DNA of 64,000 bases from Massilia soli (GTDB lineage Bacteria > Pseudomonadota > Gammaproteobacteria > Burkholderiales > Burkholderiaceae_D). The notes under the pieces were generated by a model that searched no databases, had not been told where the DNA came from, and was given only the letters and a program-made list of their open reading frames with translations. The stretch lies in contig NZ_JAFBIL020000001.1 in assembly GCF_016809835.1 (NCBI RefSeq), positions 1 to 64,000 on the forward strand. Reading direction: 5' to 3'. The position numbers were made by a program, and so were the translations under genes. Shown here in pieces: positions 52,833 to 62,618 of this stretch (position 1 is the first letter of the stretch; each line of letters starts with the position of its first letter).

Positions 52833-53591
52833 GTGCCGATTAATTTCGCAAGACGCCTCACCGGCCACCGGCGCAGCGCAGCGGCCGACCGCCATCTCGG
52901 CTTCGCGCTGGCCTTCATTGCCGGCGCCACCAATGCCGGTGGCTTCCTCGCGGTCCAGCAATACACTTCCCACATGACGGGCATCGTTTCCGGCATGGCC
53001 GATCACATGGCGCTCGCCGACTATGGCCTGGTGCTGGCCGGCCTCGCCGCCCTGCTGTCGTTCATGCTGGGCGCCGCTTGCACGGCCGTGATGGTCAACG
53101 TCGCGCGCGCGCGCCACCTGGTCAGCGCCTATGCGCTGCCGCTGCTGGTCGAGGCAATCCTGTTGCTGTGCTTCGGACTGCTTGGCCTGCGCCTGTCGGG
53201 CATGGACGGCGTGTTTGTCCCGGTCACCGTGATGCTTCTGTGTTTCATCATGGGGCTTCAAAACGCCGTGATCACCAAAATTTCGCGGGCCGAGATCCGT
53301 ACCACCCACCTGACCGGCACCATCACCGACATCGGCATCGAACTGGGCAAACTAGCCTATCGCAGCGGCAGCCGCGGCGACCCCGCCCGCGTGCCGGTGA
53401 ACACGACGCGGCTGCGGTTGCACAGCATGCTGGTGCTGTGCTTTTTTGCCGGCGGCGTGGCCGGCGCGGTGGGCTTCAAACACCTCGGTTATCTGTCGAC
53501 GGTGCCCCTTGCAGTACTGTTGAGTGCCCTGGCGATCGTACCGGCAATGGACGATCTGGCGGTGTTCTACCGCCGCAGCGGGAAGAAATAG
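52833..53591 (+). CDS. DUF1275 (YoaK-family) membrane protein
   Basis: A 252-residue inner-membrane protein with six to seven helices of the YoaK/DUF1275 family. Typical parts: ALAFIAGATNAGGFLAVQQYTSHMTGIVS (helix 1 and the conserved TSHMTG), VMLLCFIMGLQNAVITKIS, and TTHLTGTITDIGIELGK. Function unknown. The start is a GTG at 52833; the best purine-rich stretch is 12 bases upstream, so the start is not certain. Its stop lies 15 bases from the convergent ABC ATPase gene. Confidence 0.85.
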   Translation: MPINFARRLTGHRRSAAADRHLGFALAFIAGATNAGGFLAVQQYTSHMTGIVSGMADHMALADYGLVLAGLAALLSFMLGAACTAVMVNVARARHLVSAYALPLLVEAILLLCFGLLGLRLSGMDGVFVPVTVMLLCFIMGLQNAVITKISRAEIRTTHLTGTITDIGIELGKLAYRSGSRGDPARVPVNTTRLRLHSMLVLCFFAGGVAGAVGFKHLGYLSTVPLAVLLSALAIVPAMDDLAVFYRRSGKK

Positions 53592-53606
53592 CGGCGCTGC
53601 CGCGCC

Positions 53607-54320
53607 CTAAGCGCGCACGCTATCGCTGTCGATCACGCCATCGACCAGCGCGATGGTGCGGTCGCACTGCGCCGACAGGCGCGGATCGTGCGTCACCAGC
53701 AACACCGCGCAACCGAACTCGCGGTTGAACTGACGGAATAACGCGAACACTTCGCCGGCCGATTTGGTGTCCAGGTTGCCGGTTGGCTCGTCGGCCAGAA
53801 GCAGCGCCGGACGGGTCACCAGGGCGCGGGCCACCGCCACGCGCTGCTGCTGGCCACCCGAGAGCTGGTCAGGCTTGCGCTGTTCCAGCCCCGCGAGGCC
53901 GACCTGCGCCAGCAGCAGGCGCGCGTGCTGCACTTGCGCGGCAGTCGGTTTGCCGGTGGCCACCATCAGCGGCATCAGCACATTCTCGAGCGCACTAAAT
54001 GCCTGGATCAGGTGATGAAACTGGAACACGAAGCCGATCGCGCTGCCGCGCAGCGCGGTGCGGCCGGCATCATCCATGCTGCTGGTGGGCGCGCCGAGCA
54101 AAAACAGCTCACCGGCCGTCGGCCGATCGAGCAGCCCAATCAGATTGAGCAAGGTGCTCTTGCCCGAACCGGATGCGCCGACCAGCGCGGCAAAGTCGCG
54201 CCGCTGCAGCCGCAGGTCGAGCCCGTGCAGCACTTCGACTTCGGTGGGCTTGCCAACGTTGTAGCTTTTGCGCAGGCCTTGCAGGCGCAACACCTCCTGC
54301 CCGGCGTCGTGGTCAGACAT
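53607..54320 (-). CDS. ABC transporter ATPase, MacB/LolD type
   Basis: A 237-residue ATPase. Walker [10 protein letters not shown] is at about 48-56, the Q-loop in FVFQFHHL, the signature [15 protein letters not shown] at about 153-167 and Walker [13 protein letters not shown] at about 173-184. Sequence and length match ATPases of FtsX-like permeases. It overlaps the permease gene upstream by eight bases. It powers the HlyD-FtsX-type complex of this operon. Confidence 0.94.
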   Translation of the reverse strand: MSDHDAGQEVLRLQGLRKSYNVGKPTEVEVLHGLDLRLQRRDFAALVGASGSGKSTLLNLIGLLDRPTAGELFLLGAPTSSMDDAGRTALRGSAIGFVFQFHHLIQAFSALENVLMPLMVATGKPTAAQVQHARLLLAQVGLAGLEQRKPDQLSGGQQQRVAVARALVTRPALLLADEPTGNLDTKSAGEVFALFRQFNREFGCAVLLVTHDPRLSAQCDRTIALVDGVIDSDSVRA

Positions 54321-55515
54321 GGCGAATCGCCTCCACCGGGTCCAGCGAAGCGGCGCGCCGCGCCGGCACCGCCGCCGCCAGGAGGCCGGTGACCGTCGCC
54401 AGCGCCGTGGCCGCCATCGGCAGCCATGGCGCCACCGGGATGTAGAACAGCTTGGGGCCGAAGGTGTTGAAGGCGCCGACCAGCCCGTAGCCCGCCAGGG
54501 CGCCCAGCAGCGAACCGGTCAAGCCAAACAGCGCGCCCTGGACCAGGAACACGCGCAGCATTTGCTGGCGCGTCGTGCCCATCGCGCGCAAGATCCCGAT
54601 CTCGCGGGTGCGCTGGACAACGCTTACCGACAGCACGCTGGCAATCCCCAGCGCCACGCTGAGGGCAACGAACACGCTGATCATCTGTGTTGACAGGCTT
54701 TGCGAGCGCAAGGCATTCATCAGCTGGGCATTCGACTCCATCCAGCTTTCCGCCTTCAGGCCGGTGAGGCGGGCGATGCGCCGCGCGATCACCTGGGCGT
54801 CGAAGATATCGTCCACCGTCAAGTCGATCAGGGTCGCGGCGCCTGGCAGGTTGAGCAGGGACTGGGTTTGCTTCATGTCCAGGTAAACGTAGCGCGCATC
54901 CAGCTCGCGCACACCCAACGCAAAGATGCCAGCGACATTCACCACGCTTTCCCTTCCCTGGCCGCCGTCGAGGCGCAGCTTGTCGCCCACGCGCATGCCG
55001 AGATCGGCCGCGAGCTGCTTGCCGATCACGGCGTCGCCGGAGCCGATGCGGAAGACCCCGGCCACGATATCGTCCTGGACCGGAATGATGCGCAGGTAGC
55101 GGTCCGGGTCGATGCCCACCAGCGCGACCGACTGCAACGCCTCGCCGCGCCGCGCAAACGCCGGACCGGAAATCAGGGGCGACACGGCCATCACTTGCGG
55201 TAGCGTGTCGAGCACGTCGCGCACCTGTTGCCAGTTGTTGATCGAGCGCAGCCGCTGGGCGCGTTTGCTCTCCAACAGCAGTTGCACGGTGCCGTCCGGT
55301 GGCGCCAGGATGTGGTTGCTCTCCTCGGTCGGCTGCACCTTGATGTGCGCCTGCGTGCCAAGGGTACGGTTGATGATGTTGGCCTGCAGTCCCGTGATCA
55401 GCGCGGTAAGGAACACGATCACGGCGACGCCGACGGCAATGCCGGTCAGGATCAAGGTACTTTGCGCCTTGCCTTCACGCAGGAACCTGGTGGCGATGGT
55501 CCATTCGATCCACAT
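54313..55515 (-). CDS. FtsX-like ABC permease (LolC/MacB-type)
   Basis: A 400-residue permease. One N-terminal helix (about 20-42, [21 protein letters not shown]) is followed by a periplasmic domain (about 45-265) and three C-terminal FtsX helices (about 273-297, 325-350 and 365-390) with the conserved [20 protein letters not shown] between them. This is the mechanotransmitter permease class, acting with a MacA-like adaptor. It sits five bases after the adaptor gene and overlaps the ATPase gene. Confidence 0.92.
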   Translation of the reverse strand: MWIEWTIATRFLREGKAQSTLILTGIAVGVAVIVFLTALITGLQANIINRTLGTQAHIKVQPTEESNHILAPPDGTVQLLLESKRAQRLRSINNWQQVRDVLDTLPQVMAVSPLISGPAFARRGEALQSVALVGIDPDRYLRIIPVQDDIVAGVFRIGSGDAVIGKQLAADLGMRVGDKLRLDGGQGRESVVNVAGIFALGVRELDARYVYLDMKQTQSLLNLPGAATLIDLTVDDIFDAQVIARRIARLTGLKAESWMESNAQLMNALRSQSLSTQMISVFVALSVALGIASVLSVSVVQRTREIGILRAMGTTRQQMLRVFLVQGALFGLTGSLLGALAGYGLVGAFNTFGPKLFYIPVAPWLPMAATALATVTGLLAAAVPARRAASLDPVEAIRHV

Positions 55516-55520
55516 CGCTG

Positions 55521-56732
55521 TCAGTCCAGCTTGACCGGCAGCTCGTTGCGCCCTGCCGTGGCCGCGACCGGGTCGGAAGCTTTCACCCGCACCCGCGCTC
55601 CCTGGGCCAGGTCGGCAGCGGGATCGGCCAGCACCCAGTCGCCAGCCTGCAAGCCGGCCGTCACTTCGGTCTGGGTCAGGCCCCGCAATCCCAGCTGTAC
55701 CTGGCGGCGCGCGGCGCGGCCGTCGGCGACAACCCACACCTGGGCGCTGCTGCCCGCCGCCGCCGCCCCCAACGCATCGTTATTGACGACGATGGCGCGT
55801 TCGCGCCGGCCGGTCTTGACGTTCACCGAGACGGTCATGCCTTGACGCAAAAATGCGGGCGCGGGCGACACGCTCAAGCGCACCTCGACCGTGCCGCGCT
55901 GCGGATCGACACTCGGGGCGATGAAGCTGACCCTGGCTGGAAATGGCCTGAGCGGAAAGGCGTCGGCGATGCAGGTGGCCGATTGTCCGACCGCCAGCAC
56001 TTCAAGGTTTTTTTCATCCAGCGGCACTAGTATTTCGGTGTCGCCCTCGCGCGCAATCTCGAACAGGACCCGGCCAGGCTGCACCAGGTCGCCAGGCTCG
56101 GCGTTGCGGGTGAGCACGGTGCCGGCCACTTCGGCACGGATCGTGGTTTTGGCCAGCAGCGCCCGGGCACTGGCCAACCTGGCACGCGCGCCAGCCTCGC
56201 CGGGATTGCCCGCCACCAGCGACCGCGCAGTCAGGCGCGCCTGCTCCAGCGCGGCGCGCGCCACCGTCTCGGCCTGGTTGGCCTGCTCCATCGATTCGCG
56301 GGTGATCATTTGACGCTGAAACAGCGCGCGACGGCGCTCGGCCTCGCGGCTGGCCTGTGCCAAGTTCGCTTCAGCCACGCGCAAGGCGGCCTGTGCCTGC
56401 GGACGTGTCGACTGCTGCAACTGGGCCAGGGCGGCTTCTGCCTCGCGCACTGCTGCCTCCAGCTCGTCTGCACGCAATACCGCCAGCACGTCGCCCGGAC
56501 GCACCAGGTCGCCCTCGCGCACGCGCCGCTCGACGACCACCCCGGTGACCTGGCTGCCGACCTGGGCCCGCGAAACCGCCGCCACCCGGCCCGTCGCCAC
56601 GACCACTTGTATCAGGGGCTGCGCGCTTACCTGGTACCCGGCCAGCACTGGGCCGCGGATTGTTGGCAGCAGCCATGACAAGGCGGCGACGGCAATACAG
56701 GCGGCCGCAACAACAAGGAGGGAACGCTTCAT
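55521..56732 (-). CDS. MacA/RND-type periplasmic adaptor protein
   Basis: A 403-residue adaptor. An N-terminal anchor helix (about 4-24) is followed by the first lipoyl half (VATGRVAAVSRAQVGSQVTGVV), an alpha-hairpin (about 90-205), the second lipoyl half (IRAEVAGTVLTRNAEPGDLVQPG) and a beta-barrel/membrane-proximal part. It joins the FtsX-like permease to an outer-membrane channel that is not encoded in this operon. Start ATG at 56732, preceded by AGGGA. It is the first gene of the adaptor-permease-ATPase operon. Confidence 0.92.
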   Translation of the reverse strand: MKRSLLVVAAACIAVAALSWLLPTIRGPVLAGYQVSAQPLIQVVVATGRVAAVSRAQVGSQVTGVVVERRVREGDLVRPGDVLAVLRADELEAAVREAEAALAQLQQSTRPQAQAALRVAEANLAQASREAERRRALFQRQMITRESMEQANQAETVARAALEQARLTARSLVAGNPGEAGARARLASARALLAKTTIRAEVAGTVLTRNAEPGDLVQPGRVLFEIAREGDTEILVPLDEKNLEVLAVGQSATCIADAFPLRPFPARVSFIAPSVDPQRGTVEVRLSVSPAPAFLRQGMTVSVNVKTGRRERAIVVNNDALGAAAAGSSAQVWVVADGRAARRQVQLGLRGLTQTEVTAGLQAGDWVLADPAADLAQGARVRVKASDPVAATAGRNELPVKLD

Positions 56733-56850
56733 GGCGTGGGGCGGGTAAGCATGGTGAGAATATTAACCCATCGGATGGCCGCAGGATGGGGCCAACGGCC
56801 GGACATGCGCTCAGCGGCAAGTGAAGCAATAAAAATAATTTTGTATTTGC

Positions 56851-56879
56851 TGCATCCAATCGCGCTTCTGGCGGGTATT
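56851..56879 (+). promoter_or_regulatory. Candidate ECF-type promoter and leader hairpin before the DUF4394 gene
   Basis: TGCATCC (56851-56857) and GGTATT (56874-56879), spaced by 16 bases, look like an ECF-sigma promoter rather than a housekeeping one. The 5' leader then contains CCCCTG-ACTG-CAGGGG (56890-56905), a small hairpin, before the AGGAGA ribosome site. The link to the ECF sigma gene at 59352 is inferred from proximity; the sigma gene's own upstream region does not show the same pair clearly. Confidence 0.35.
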
Positions 56880-56946
56880 ACCTGCATCGCCCCTGACTGC
56901 AGGGGTAAGTGTTGCTGTACCTACCCACTTTCTTAGGAGAACGACC

Positions 56947-58629
56947 ATGAACAAACCTCTATTCGCCAAACTGGTTCTAGCCTCAGCCATCACGATGGCC
57001 CTCGCCGCCTGCGGCGGTGACGACGACGACGACATGGTCACGCCTGCTCCAACCCCCACCCCAACCCCGATGCCGACACCAACGCCAACGCCAACGCCGC
57101 CGGTCATGACCGCGGGCGACGTGTTTGCCTTAACAGCTAGCAACAAACTGATCTCGTTCAACCGCGATGCCGCCACGGCCGTGCGTACCAGCGTTGCCAT
57201 CACCGGCCTGCCGAGCGGCGAAAACCTGGTCGGCATCGACTTCCGCCCGGCTGACGGCGTCCTGTATGGCGTCGGCAGCGCCGGCCGCCTGTACACCATC
57301 AATACCGATACCGGCGTGGCGACCCTGAAATCGACGCTCGCCGCCGATGCGGCCGACACCACCGCGCCGTTCACCGCGCTTGCCGGCACCGAGTTCGGCG
57401 TCGACTTCAACCCGGTTGCGGATCGCCTGCGCGTCGTCGGCAGCAGCGGCCAAAACCTGCGCATTAACGTCGACACCGGCGCCGTGACCACCGACGGTTC
57501 GATCAACGGCGGCGCCGCCACCTCGTCGGTGACCGGTTCGGCCTACACCAACTCGTTCGCCAACACCGGCACCACTACCCTGTTCAGCCTCGACGCGGCC
57601 ACCGACACCCTGTACACGCAGAACCCGCCGAACGACGGCACCCTCAGCGTGCCGGTGACACTGGGCGTGGACGCGGCCAGCGTCAGCGGTTTTGATATCG
57701 ACGCCGCCAGCAACACCGCCTATGCGGTGTTTACGGTCGGTGGCGCGCGCAACCTGTACAGCGTCAACCTGGCCGCCACCAGCGGCGCGGCGACCCTGAT
57801 CGGCGCGCTTGGCGTCACCGAAGACATCCGCGGCATTGCCGTGCGCGCCGCCCGTACCCCGACCGTGGTCGGCCTGACCGACGACGCCCGCCTGGTCACT
57901 TTCGCGCCGCTGACGCCTAACACGCTCAGCGCGAATGTCGCCATCACCGGCCTGGCCGCCGGCGAAACGCTGCTGGGTATCGATGTCCGCCCGAAAGACC
58001 GCCTCCTGTATGCGGTATCGTCGACCGGCAAGATCTACACGATCGATCCGGCCACCGGCGCTGCGGTCGCCAAGGCGACGCTGGCTGCTGACGCGGCCGA
58101 TACGACACTGCCGTTCACGGCCATTGCAGGCACCGCGTTCGCGGTCGACTTCAACCCGGTTGCCGACCGCATTCGCGTCGTCAGCAATACTGGCCAAAAC
58201 CTGCGGATCAATGCCGATACCGGCGCGACCACGACCGATGGCGTGCTCAACGCGGTCGGCCTGACTCCGCTGGTCACCGCGGGCGCCTACACCAACAGCT
58301 TTGCCGGCACCACCACAACGATGCTGCTCAACATCGAAGCTGGCGCCGACACGCTGTCGCTGCAGAACCCGCCAAACGACGGCACCATGACGGTCGTCGG
58401 CGCGCTCGGCGTGAATGTCGCGGGTGATGTGGGCTTCGATATCGCCGGTGGCGCGAATGGCCTGGCCCTGGCGGCGCTGCGCACGTCGGCAGGCGGCGCA
58501 AGCGCGCTGTACCGCGTCAACCTGACCAGCGGCGCGGCAGTACTCGTCAATGGCACGGCGAACGCGGCGCTGTCGCAGGTGGGCACTGCTGCCACCGGCC
58601 TGCGCGACATCGCCATCATGATCAAGTAA
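56947..58629 (+). CDS. DUF4394 lipoprotein, two tandem domains
   Basis: A 560-residue secreted lipoprotein. The signal peptide ends in the lipobox ALAAC, followed by GGDDDDD and a Pro-Thr repeat linker (TPAPTPTPTPMPTPTPTPTP). Two DUF4394 repeats follow (about 58-300 and 305-558), each with LVGIDFRPADGVLYGVGS or LLGIDVRPKDRLLYAVSS, then DFNPVADRLRVV or DFNPVADRIRVV. The two copies are similar throughout, an internal duplication. Repeated strand patterns suggest a beta-propeller. Function unknown. A sigma/anti-sigma pair is encoded directly downstream on the other strand. Confidence 0.87.
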   Translation: MNKPLFAKLVLASAITMALAACGGDDDDDMVTPAPTPTPTPMPTPTPTPTPPVMTAGDVFALTASNKLISFNRDAATAVRTSVAITGLPSGENLVGIDFRPADGVLYGVGSAGRLYTINTDTGVATLKSTLAADAADTTAPFTALAGTEFGVDFNPVADRLRVVGSSGQNLRINVDTGAVTTDGSINGGAATSSVTGSAYTNSFANTGTTTLFSLDAATDTLYTQNPPNDGTLSVPVTLGVDAASVSGFDIDAASNTAYAVFTVGGARNLYSVNLAATSGAATLIGALGVTEDIRGIAVRAARTPTVVGLTDDARLVTFAPLTPNTLSANVAITGLAAGETLLGIDVRPKDRLLYAVSSTGKIYTIDPATGAAVAKATLAADAADTTLPFTAIAGTAFAVDFNPVADRIRVVSNTGQNLRINADTGATTTDGVLNAVGLTPLVTAGAYTNSFAGTTTTMLLNIEAGADTLSLQNPPNDGTMTVVGALGVNVAGDVGFDIAGGANGLALAALRTSAGGASALYRVNLTSGAAVLVNGTANAALSQVGTAATGLRDIAIMIK

Positions 58630-58638
58630 GCACGCGCC

Positions 58639-59355
58639 CTAGATCACGACTGCCCGGCCAATAAACAGAATCGGCCCGGTCGGGCGGTCGATCGGCGAGC
58701 CCTTCTCGGGCTCGAGCGTGATCTCGAACAGCTGGTTCGCTTCCATCTTCGGCAGCTTATCGAGCGATACTTCAAGCGGCTGGCCAGGCTTGACGAGCCC
58801 AAGCGACACCGGCCCCTTCCAACCATCGGCCTTGGTCCAGAACTGCAGCGATTTCTGCTGCGGCACCGCCACATCGCCCAGCGGTACCAAGCGCAAGTTG
58901 CGCCCGTCGCTGGACTCAATCACCCAGCCTGGCTTCATGCTTTGCGGCGCGGCCAGCACCACCATCAATTTCTGTTCTGGCGCGGGGGAAAGCCCTGGCG
59001 TCAGGATGACCGCCATGATCGCCGCTGCGGCCATGCCGCCTGCGGCCAGACCGCGCCACAGGTTCAGGCTGTTCCACCACTGGGCGGCCGCGGCAGCCGG
59101 CTGCGCCGCCGCCGTGCGCACCGGCGCTGGCGCCAGCGATGTCTCGATGCGCTGCCACAGGCCCGGGCCCGGCTCAACCGGCGGGGCCAGTGCGGCAAGC
59201 GGCAGCAGCCGTTGCTGCCAGCCGTCCACCGCGGCGCGCAGCGCGGTGTTGTCAGGCATCGCGTGTTCCACGGCGCGGCGTCCACTCGCCGGCAACGTCC
59301 CCAGCACGTATTCGCCCGCCAGGTCGTGCAGGTTGTCGTCGTCGATGCGCGTCAT
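58639..59355 (-). CDS. Anti-sigma factor, RskA-like
   Basis: A 238-residue membrane-bound anti-sigma factor. An N-terminal zinc-free anti-sigma domain (DNLHDLAGEYVLGTLPASGRR) binds the sigma factor; one membrane helix lies at about 101-119 (AAGGMAAAAIMAVILTPGL); the periplasmic RskA-type domain follows (SMKPGWVIESSDGRNLRLVPLG, EITLEPEKGSPIDRPTGPILFIG). It overlaps the sigma gene by four bases (ATGA), so the two are made together, and its 3' end is nine bases from the convergent DUF4394 gene. Release of the sigma factor presumably follows regulated proteolysis. Confidence 0.9.
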   Translation of the reverse strand: MTRIDDDNLHDLAGEYVLGTLPASGRRAVEHAMPDNTALRAAVDGWQQRLLPLAALAPPVEPGPGLWQRIETSLAPAPVRTAAAQPAAAAAQWWNSLNLWRGLAAGGMAAAAIMAVILTPGLSPAPEQKLMVVLAAPQSMKPGWVIESSDGRNLRLVPLGDVAVPQQKSLQFWTKADGWKGPVSLGLVKPGQPLEVSLDKLPKMEANQLFEITLEPEKGSPIDRPTGPILFIGRAVVI

Positions 59356-59912
59356 GTCATGCACTCCTTCAGCGTGCTCATGCCGCGCTTGATCCACGCC
59401 TTGACGGTGCCGAGCGGCGATTTCAGGCGTTCTGCGATTTCAGAATGCGAGCAGCCATCCACGTAGGCGTACAGGATGCTGTTGCGCTTTGGAATATCGA
59501 GGTGGGACAGGCAGTCATGCAAGCGGCCAAGGTCGGCGCGCAATTCGAAGGCATCGGTCATCTGGCTGGAGCGTTGCAAGGATTCAGTGGACACCAGTTC
59601 GTCCAGCCGCTCGTCGCTGACGTCGACTTCGCGCTCGCCGTCGCGGATCAGGTTCAAGGCCTGGTTGCGCACGATGCTGACGATCCAGCCGCGCCCCGAA
59701 CCACGGGCGCCGTCGAAGCTGGCGGCGCGGGTCCAGATTTTGAGGAAGGCGTCGTGCAGCACGTCTTCCGCCGCTTGCCGTCGCCGCACGATACGCATGG
59801 CAACGCCAAGGAGATGGCGGCTTTCCTGCAGGTAGATGCTTTTCAGCGCCTGCCGGTTACCTTGGGCGCAGGAACTTAACGCCGCTTCGTAATCAAAATC
59901 TTGGGGGACCAT
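59352..59912 (-). CDS. ECF-family RNA polymerase sigma factor
   Basis: A 186-residue sigma factor of the RpoE/SigK-like class. Region 2 (about 25-95) includes AAEDVLHDAFLKIWTRAASF for core binding and -10 recognition; region 4 (about 130-180) includes DIPKRNSILYAYVDGCSHSEIAERLKSP with the -35 recognition helix. The anti-sigma gene overlaps its end. It resembles the sigma factors that pair with RskA-type anti-sigmas and control secreted proteins; the DUF4394 lipoprotein next to it is a likely target. Confidence 0.93.
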   Translation of the reverse strand: MVPQDFDYEAALSSCAQGNRQALKSIYLQESRHLLGVAMRIVRRRQAAEDVLHDAFLKIWTRAASFDGARGSGRGWIVSIVRNQALNLIRDGEREVDVSDERLDELVSTESLQRSSQMTDAFELRADLGRLHDCLSHLDIPKRNSILYAYVDGCSHSEIAERLKSPLGTVKAWIKRGMSTLKECMT

Positions 59913-59960
59913 GGGTGCGCCGGTAAGTTTTAAATCAGGAATGCATGCCTGCCTGGGCGG

Positions 59961-60914
59961 TCAGTGCCGCAAGACCTTGCGCAGTGTCTCCGCCAGTTCT
60001 TCGGCGTTGAACTTGGCCACATAGGCATCGGCGCCAACCGACTTGACGTGGCCTTCGTTGGTTGTGCCCGACAGCGACGAGTGTATCACCACGGGAATCG
60101 ACTTGAAGCGGGCATCCTGCTTGATGTTGCGGGTCAGGGTGAAGCCATCCATCTCCGGCATTTCCAGATCCGTCAGCACCAGCGCAACCTTGTCGCTGAC
60201 CGCCTTGCCCTCTTTGCCAGCGGCCACCGTGAGCGCTTGCAATTTCTCCCACGCTTCCTTGCCCGATTTCGTCATGATGAACGGCACGCCCATCGCCGTC
60301 AGTCCAGCTTCGATCAAGGAACGCGCAACGCCGGAATCATCGGCCGCCAGGATGACCGCGCCTTCGGCAAGCGCGATCTTTGGACCAACGGTTCCGGCAT
60401 CCGGCACGTCGACCGGTGGCGACAGTTCGCTCAGGATCTGCTCGACGTCGAGTACCTGCGCGAGGCGTGTGCCGTCGGTGTTGCCATCGATACGCGCGAT
60501 GCTGGTCACCGATCCGCCCACCGCACTTGCTTCGGCCGACAGCACATCGCTCCAGTCGAGCCGGACGATTTCTTCCACCGACTCGACCGCAAATGCCTGC
60601 GTGGTGCGGGCATACTCGGTGATCAGCAGGATGTTCAAGCCGCTCTTCGGCGTGCAGCCGACCACGGCGGGCAAGTTGATGACCTGGATGATCTGGCCGC
60701 GCAAATTGACCACGCCCATGATGTGCGGCGTCGTGCCGGCGATCGCGGTGACCTCGGGCATGGCAAGAATTTCCCGTACCTTGAACACATTGATGCCGAA
60801 CAGCTCAGCTCGCTCTGCGTTTCCGCTGACGCCGAGGCGGAACAGCAGCAGTTCAAATTTATTGGTGCCGGTCAGATTGGTACGCTCGTCCACTTCCTGC
60901 TGTACAGTTTTCAT
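59961..60914 (-). CDS. CheV-like chemotaxis protein (CheW + receiver)
   Basis: A 317-residue cytoplasmic coupling protein. An N-terminal CheW domain (about 18-160; FELLLFRLG, FKVREILAMPEVTAIAGTTPHIMGVVNLRGQIIQVINLP) docks receptors to CheA. The C-terminal receiver domain (about 185-317) has the acidic pocket AADDS, phosphoacceptor in VLTDLEMPEMDGFTL and Lys in VAKFNAEEL. CheV proteins adapt receptor arrays by phosphorylation. No other chemotaxis gene is adjacent. GAGGATAAAA lies before the ATG at 60914. A weak REP-free spacer of about 50 bases separates it from the sigma gene. Confidence 0.94.
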   Translation of the reverse strand: MKTVQQEVDERTNLTGTNKFELLLFRLGVSGNAERAELFGINVFKVREILAMPEVTAIAGTTPHIMGVVNLRGQIIQVINLPAVVGCTPKSGLNILLITEYARTTQAFAVESVEEIVRLDWSDVLSAEASAVGGSVTSIARIDGNTDGTRLAQVLDVEQILSELSPPVDVPDAGTVGPKIALAEGAVILAADDSGVARSLIEAGLTAMGVPFIMTKSGKEAWEKLQALTVAAGKEGKAVSDKVALVLTDLEMPEMDGFTLTRNIKQDARFKSIPVVIHSSLSGTTNEGHVKSVGADAYVAKFNAEELAETLRKVLRH

Positions 60915-61015
60915 TTTTATCCTCGCATGCCTGCGCATTAAAAACCACGTAAATCGTCACTATGGATAAGAAACGCATCCGTGTAACTTGACCTTTGGTG
61001 CTAGTGCCGGGTTGG

Positions 61016-62569
61016 CTACAGCGCATCCAGATTCGATAACATCGTCTGCGCCTGCCGCTGGAAATCGGCAATGGTTGTCGAATCCATTTTTTCCAGCTGC
61101 CGATAGGCCATGCCAATGCGCGGATTGCGCGACAGGGTTGCCTTATTGCGCTGGAAGAAGTCCCAATATAGCGCATTAAATGGACAGGCAGTTGGACCAA
61201 CGCGCAGCTTTTTATCGTAGTTGCAACCTTTGCAATAATCACTCATCCGGTCGATATAGGCGGCGCTGGACACATACGGTTTGGTGGCCAGCAGCCCGCC
61301 GTCGGCGAATTGGCTCATGCCTGCGGTGTTCGGAAGTTCCACCCATTCGAAGGCGTCGATGTAGATGCCGAGATACCAGCGATGCACTTGCACCGGATCG
61401 AGGCCGGCCAGCAGCGCGAAATTCCCGATCACCATCAGGCGCTGGATATGGTGGGCGTGCGCCTGTTCCAGCGACTGGGTAATCGCATGCGAGACGCAGT
61501 TCATCCTGGTGTTACCGTCCCAGAACCATGAGGGCAGCGCGCGCTGATGGCCGAAGAAATTCTTCCCGGCGTATTCAGGCATTTTCGCCCAATACACGCC
61601 GCGCACATATTCGCGCCAGCCCAGTATCTGGCGGATAAACCCTTCCACCGCGGCGAGCGGCGCGTGGCCGGCGTGATACGCCGCTTCGGCTTTTGCCACG
61701 ACCTCGCGCGGATTAAGCATTTTGACGTTCAGCGCAAACGACAAAAGCGAATGAAACAGGCGCCACGCCTTGCTGCTCATCGCGTCCTGGAAATCGCCGA
61801 AGCGGGGCAAGGCATTGGCGATGAACGCATCGAGCTGTTGCAGCGCCTCTTCCCGGTTCAGGGCCCACGCGAGCCGATCCGCTTTCGGATCGCCGAAGCT
61901 GTTGACGCCCGCATCGACGATCGATCGCCACAGCAGCGAATGGTCGTGCACGGTGCGCGGATCGCTTGGCTCGGCCGGCTCGCCGCGCCACGGCTTGCGA
62001 TTTTCGGCATCAAAATTCCATTGATCGCCAACCGGCTTTTTGGCGTCCGCCATTAACACCTGATGCGCTACCCGCATCTGGCGATAAAAGAACTCCATCA
62101 GCCACTGCTTGCGGTCCGCGAAGATATCCGCGGCCTCATTGCGGGTGGTATAAAAATGCTCGCTGTCGACCATCAGCCATGGAACTGCCGACTTGCGGCC
62201 ATGCTGGTACAGCTGTTCATCCAGGCGCCATTCATCCGGCGCCTGGTATTCAAAAGCGGCGGCCTGGTACTGCGCCACCAGCGCATCGATATTCGCGGGG
62301 ATCGATTGCAGGTTGGACGGGTCATCGATCTGCACATAATGTACGCGGTGGCCCGCCTGGCGCAGCTGGCGCGCCAGGTCGCGCATCGCCGCGAAGATCG
62401 CCAGGATCTTTTGCGCGTGGTGGAGCACGTAATCGGTCTCCTGGCGCACTTCCATCAACACGTAGACAGTCGCATCATCGATCTCGCTGAACCAGCGGTG
62501 CTGAAGATTAAGCTGGTCACCGAGGATCAGCCTGAGGGTGTGTCCCGGTGTCGGTGTCGTCGTCGTCAT
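61016..62569 (-). CDS. FeS-type (6-4) photolyase / cryptochrome-B-like protein
   Basis: A 517-residue photolyase of the iron-sulfur bacterial class (PhrB/CryB). The N-terminal part begins LRLILGDQLNLQHRWF; the FAD half includes FGDFQDAMSSKAWRLFHSLLS, GFIRQILGWREYVRGVYWA and MVIGNFALLAGLDPVQVHRWY. Four cysteines supply the [4Fe-4S] cluster: one in MNCVSHAI and three in DYCKGCNYDK plus PTACPFNALYW. These enzymes repair (6-4) photoproducts using FAD and a ribolumazine antenna. AGGAGAGAAG precedes the ATG. It is divergent from the SDR gene with a 49-base shared promoter. Confidence 0.94.
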   Translation of the reverse strand: MTTTTPTPGHTLRLILGDQLNLQHRWFSEIDDATVYVLMEVRQETDYVLHHAQKILAIFAAMRDLARQLRQAGHRVHYVQIDDPSNLQSIPANIDALVAQYQAAAFEYQAPDEWRLDEQLYQHGRKSAVPWLMVDSEHFYTTRNEAADIFADRKQWLMEFFYRQMRVAHQVLMADAKKPVGDQWNFDAENRKPWRGEPAEPSDPRTVHDHSLLWRSIVDAGVNSFGDPKADRLAWALNREEALQQLDAFIANALPRFGDFQDAMSSKAWRLFHSLLSFALNVKMLNPREVVAKAEAAYHAGHAPLAAVEGFIRQILGWREYVRGVYWAKMPEYAGKNFFGHQRALPSWFWDGNTRMNCVSHAITQSLEQAHAHHIQRLMVIGNFALLAGLDPVQVHRWYLGIYIDAFEWVELPNTAGMSQFADGGLLATKPYVSSAAYIDRMSDYCKGCNYDKKLRVGPTACPFNALYWDFFQRNKATLSRNPRIGMAYRQLEKMDSTTIADFQRQAQTMLSNLDAL

Positions 62570-62618
62570 CTTCTCTCCTGTACACTCAAGCATCGCATCG
62601 CATGCCGGAGCCATTCAC

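Noticed and set aside
56890-56905. Leader hairpin before the DUF4394 gene as a riboswitch or thermometer
   Set aside because: A single 6-bp hairpin that does not cover the ribosome site; not enough structure for such a claim.
57034-57110. Pro-Thr codon repeat in the DUF4394 gene as a CRISPR or VNTR array
   Set aside because: It is a short in-frame linker of a lipoprotein, with no spacers; only mild length variation is conceivable.
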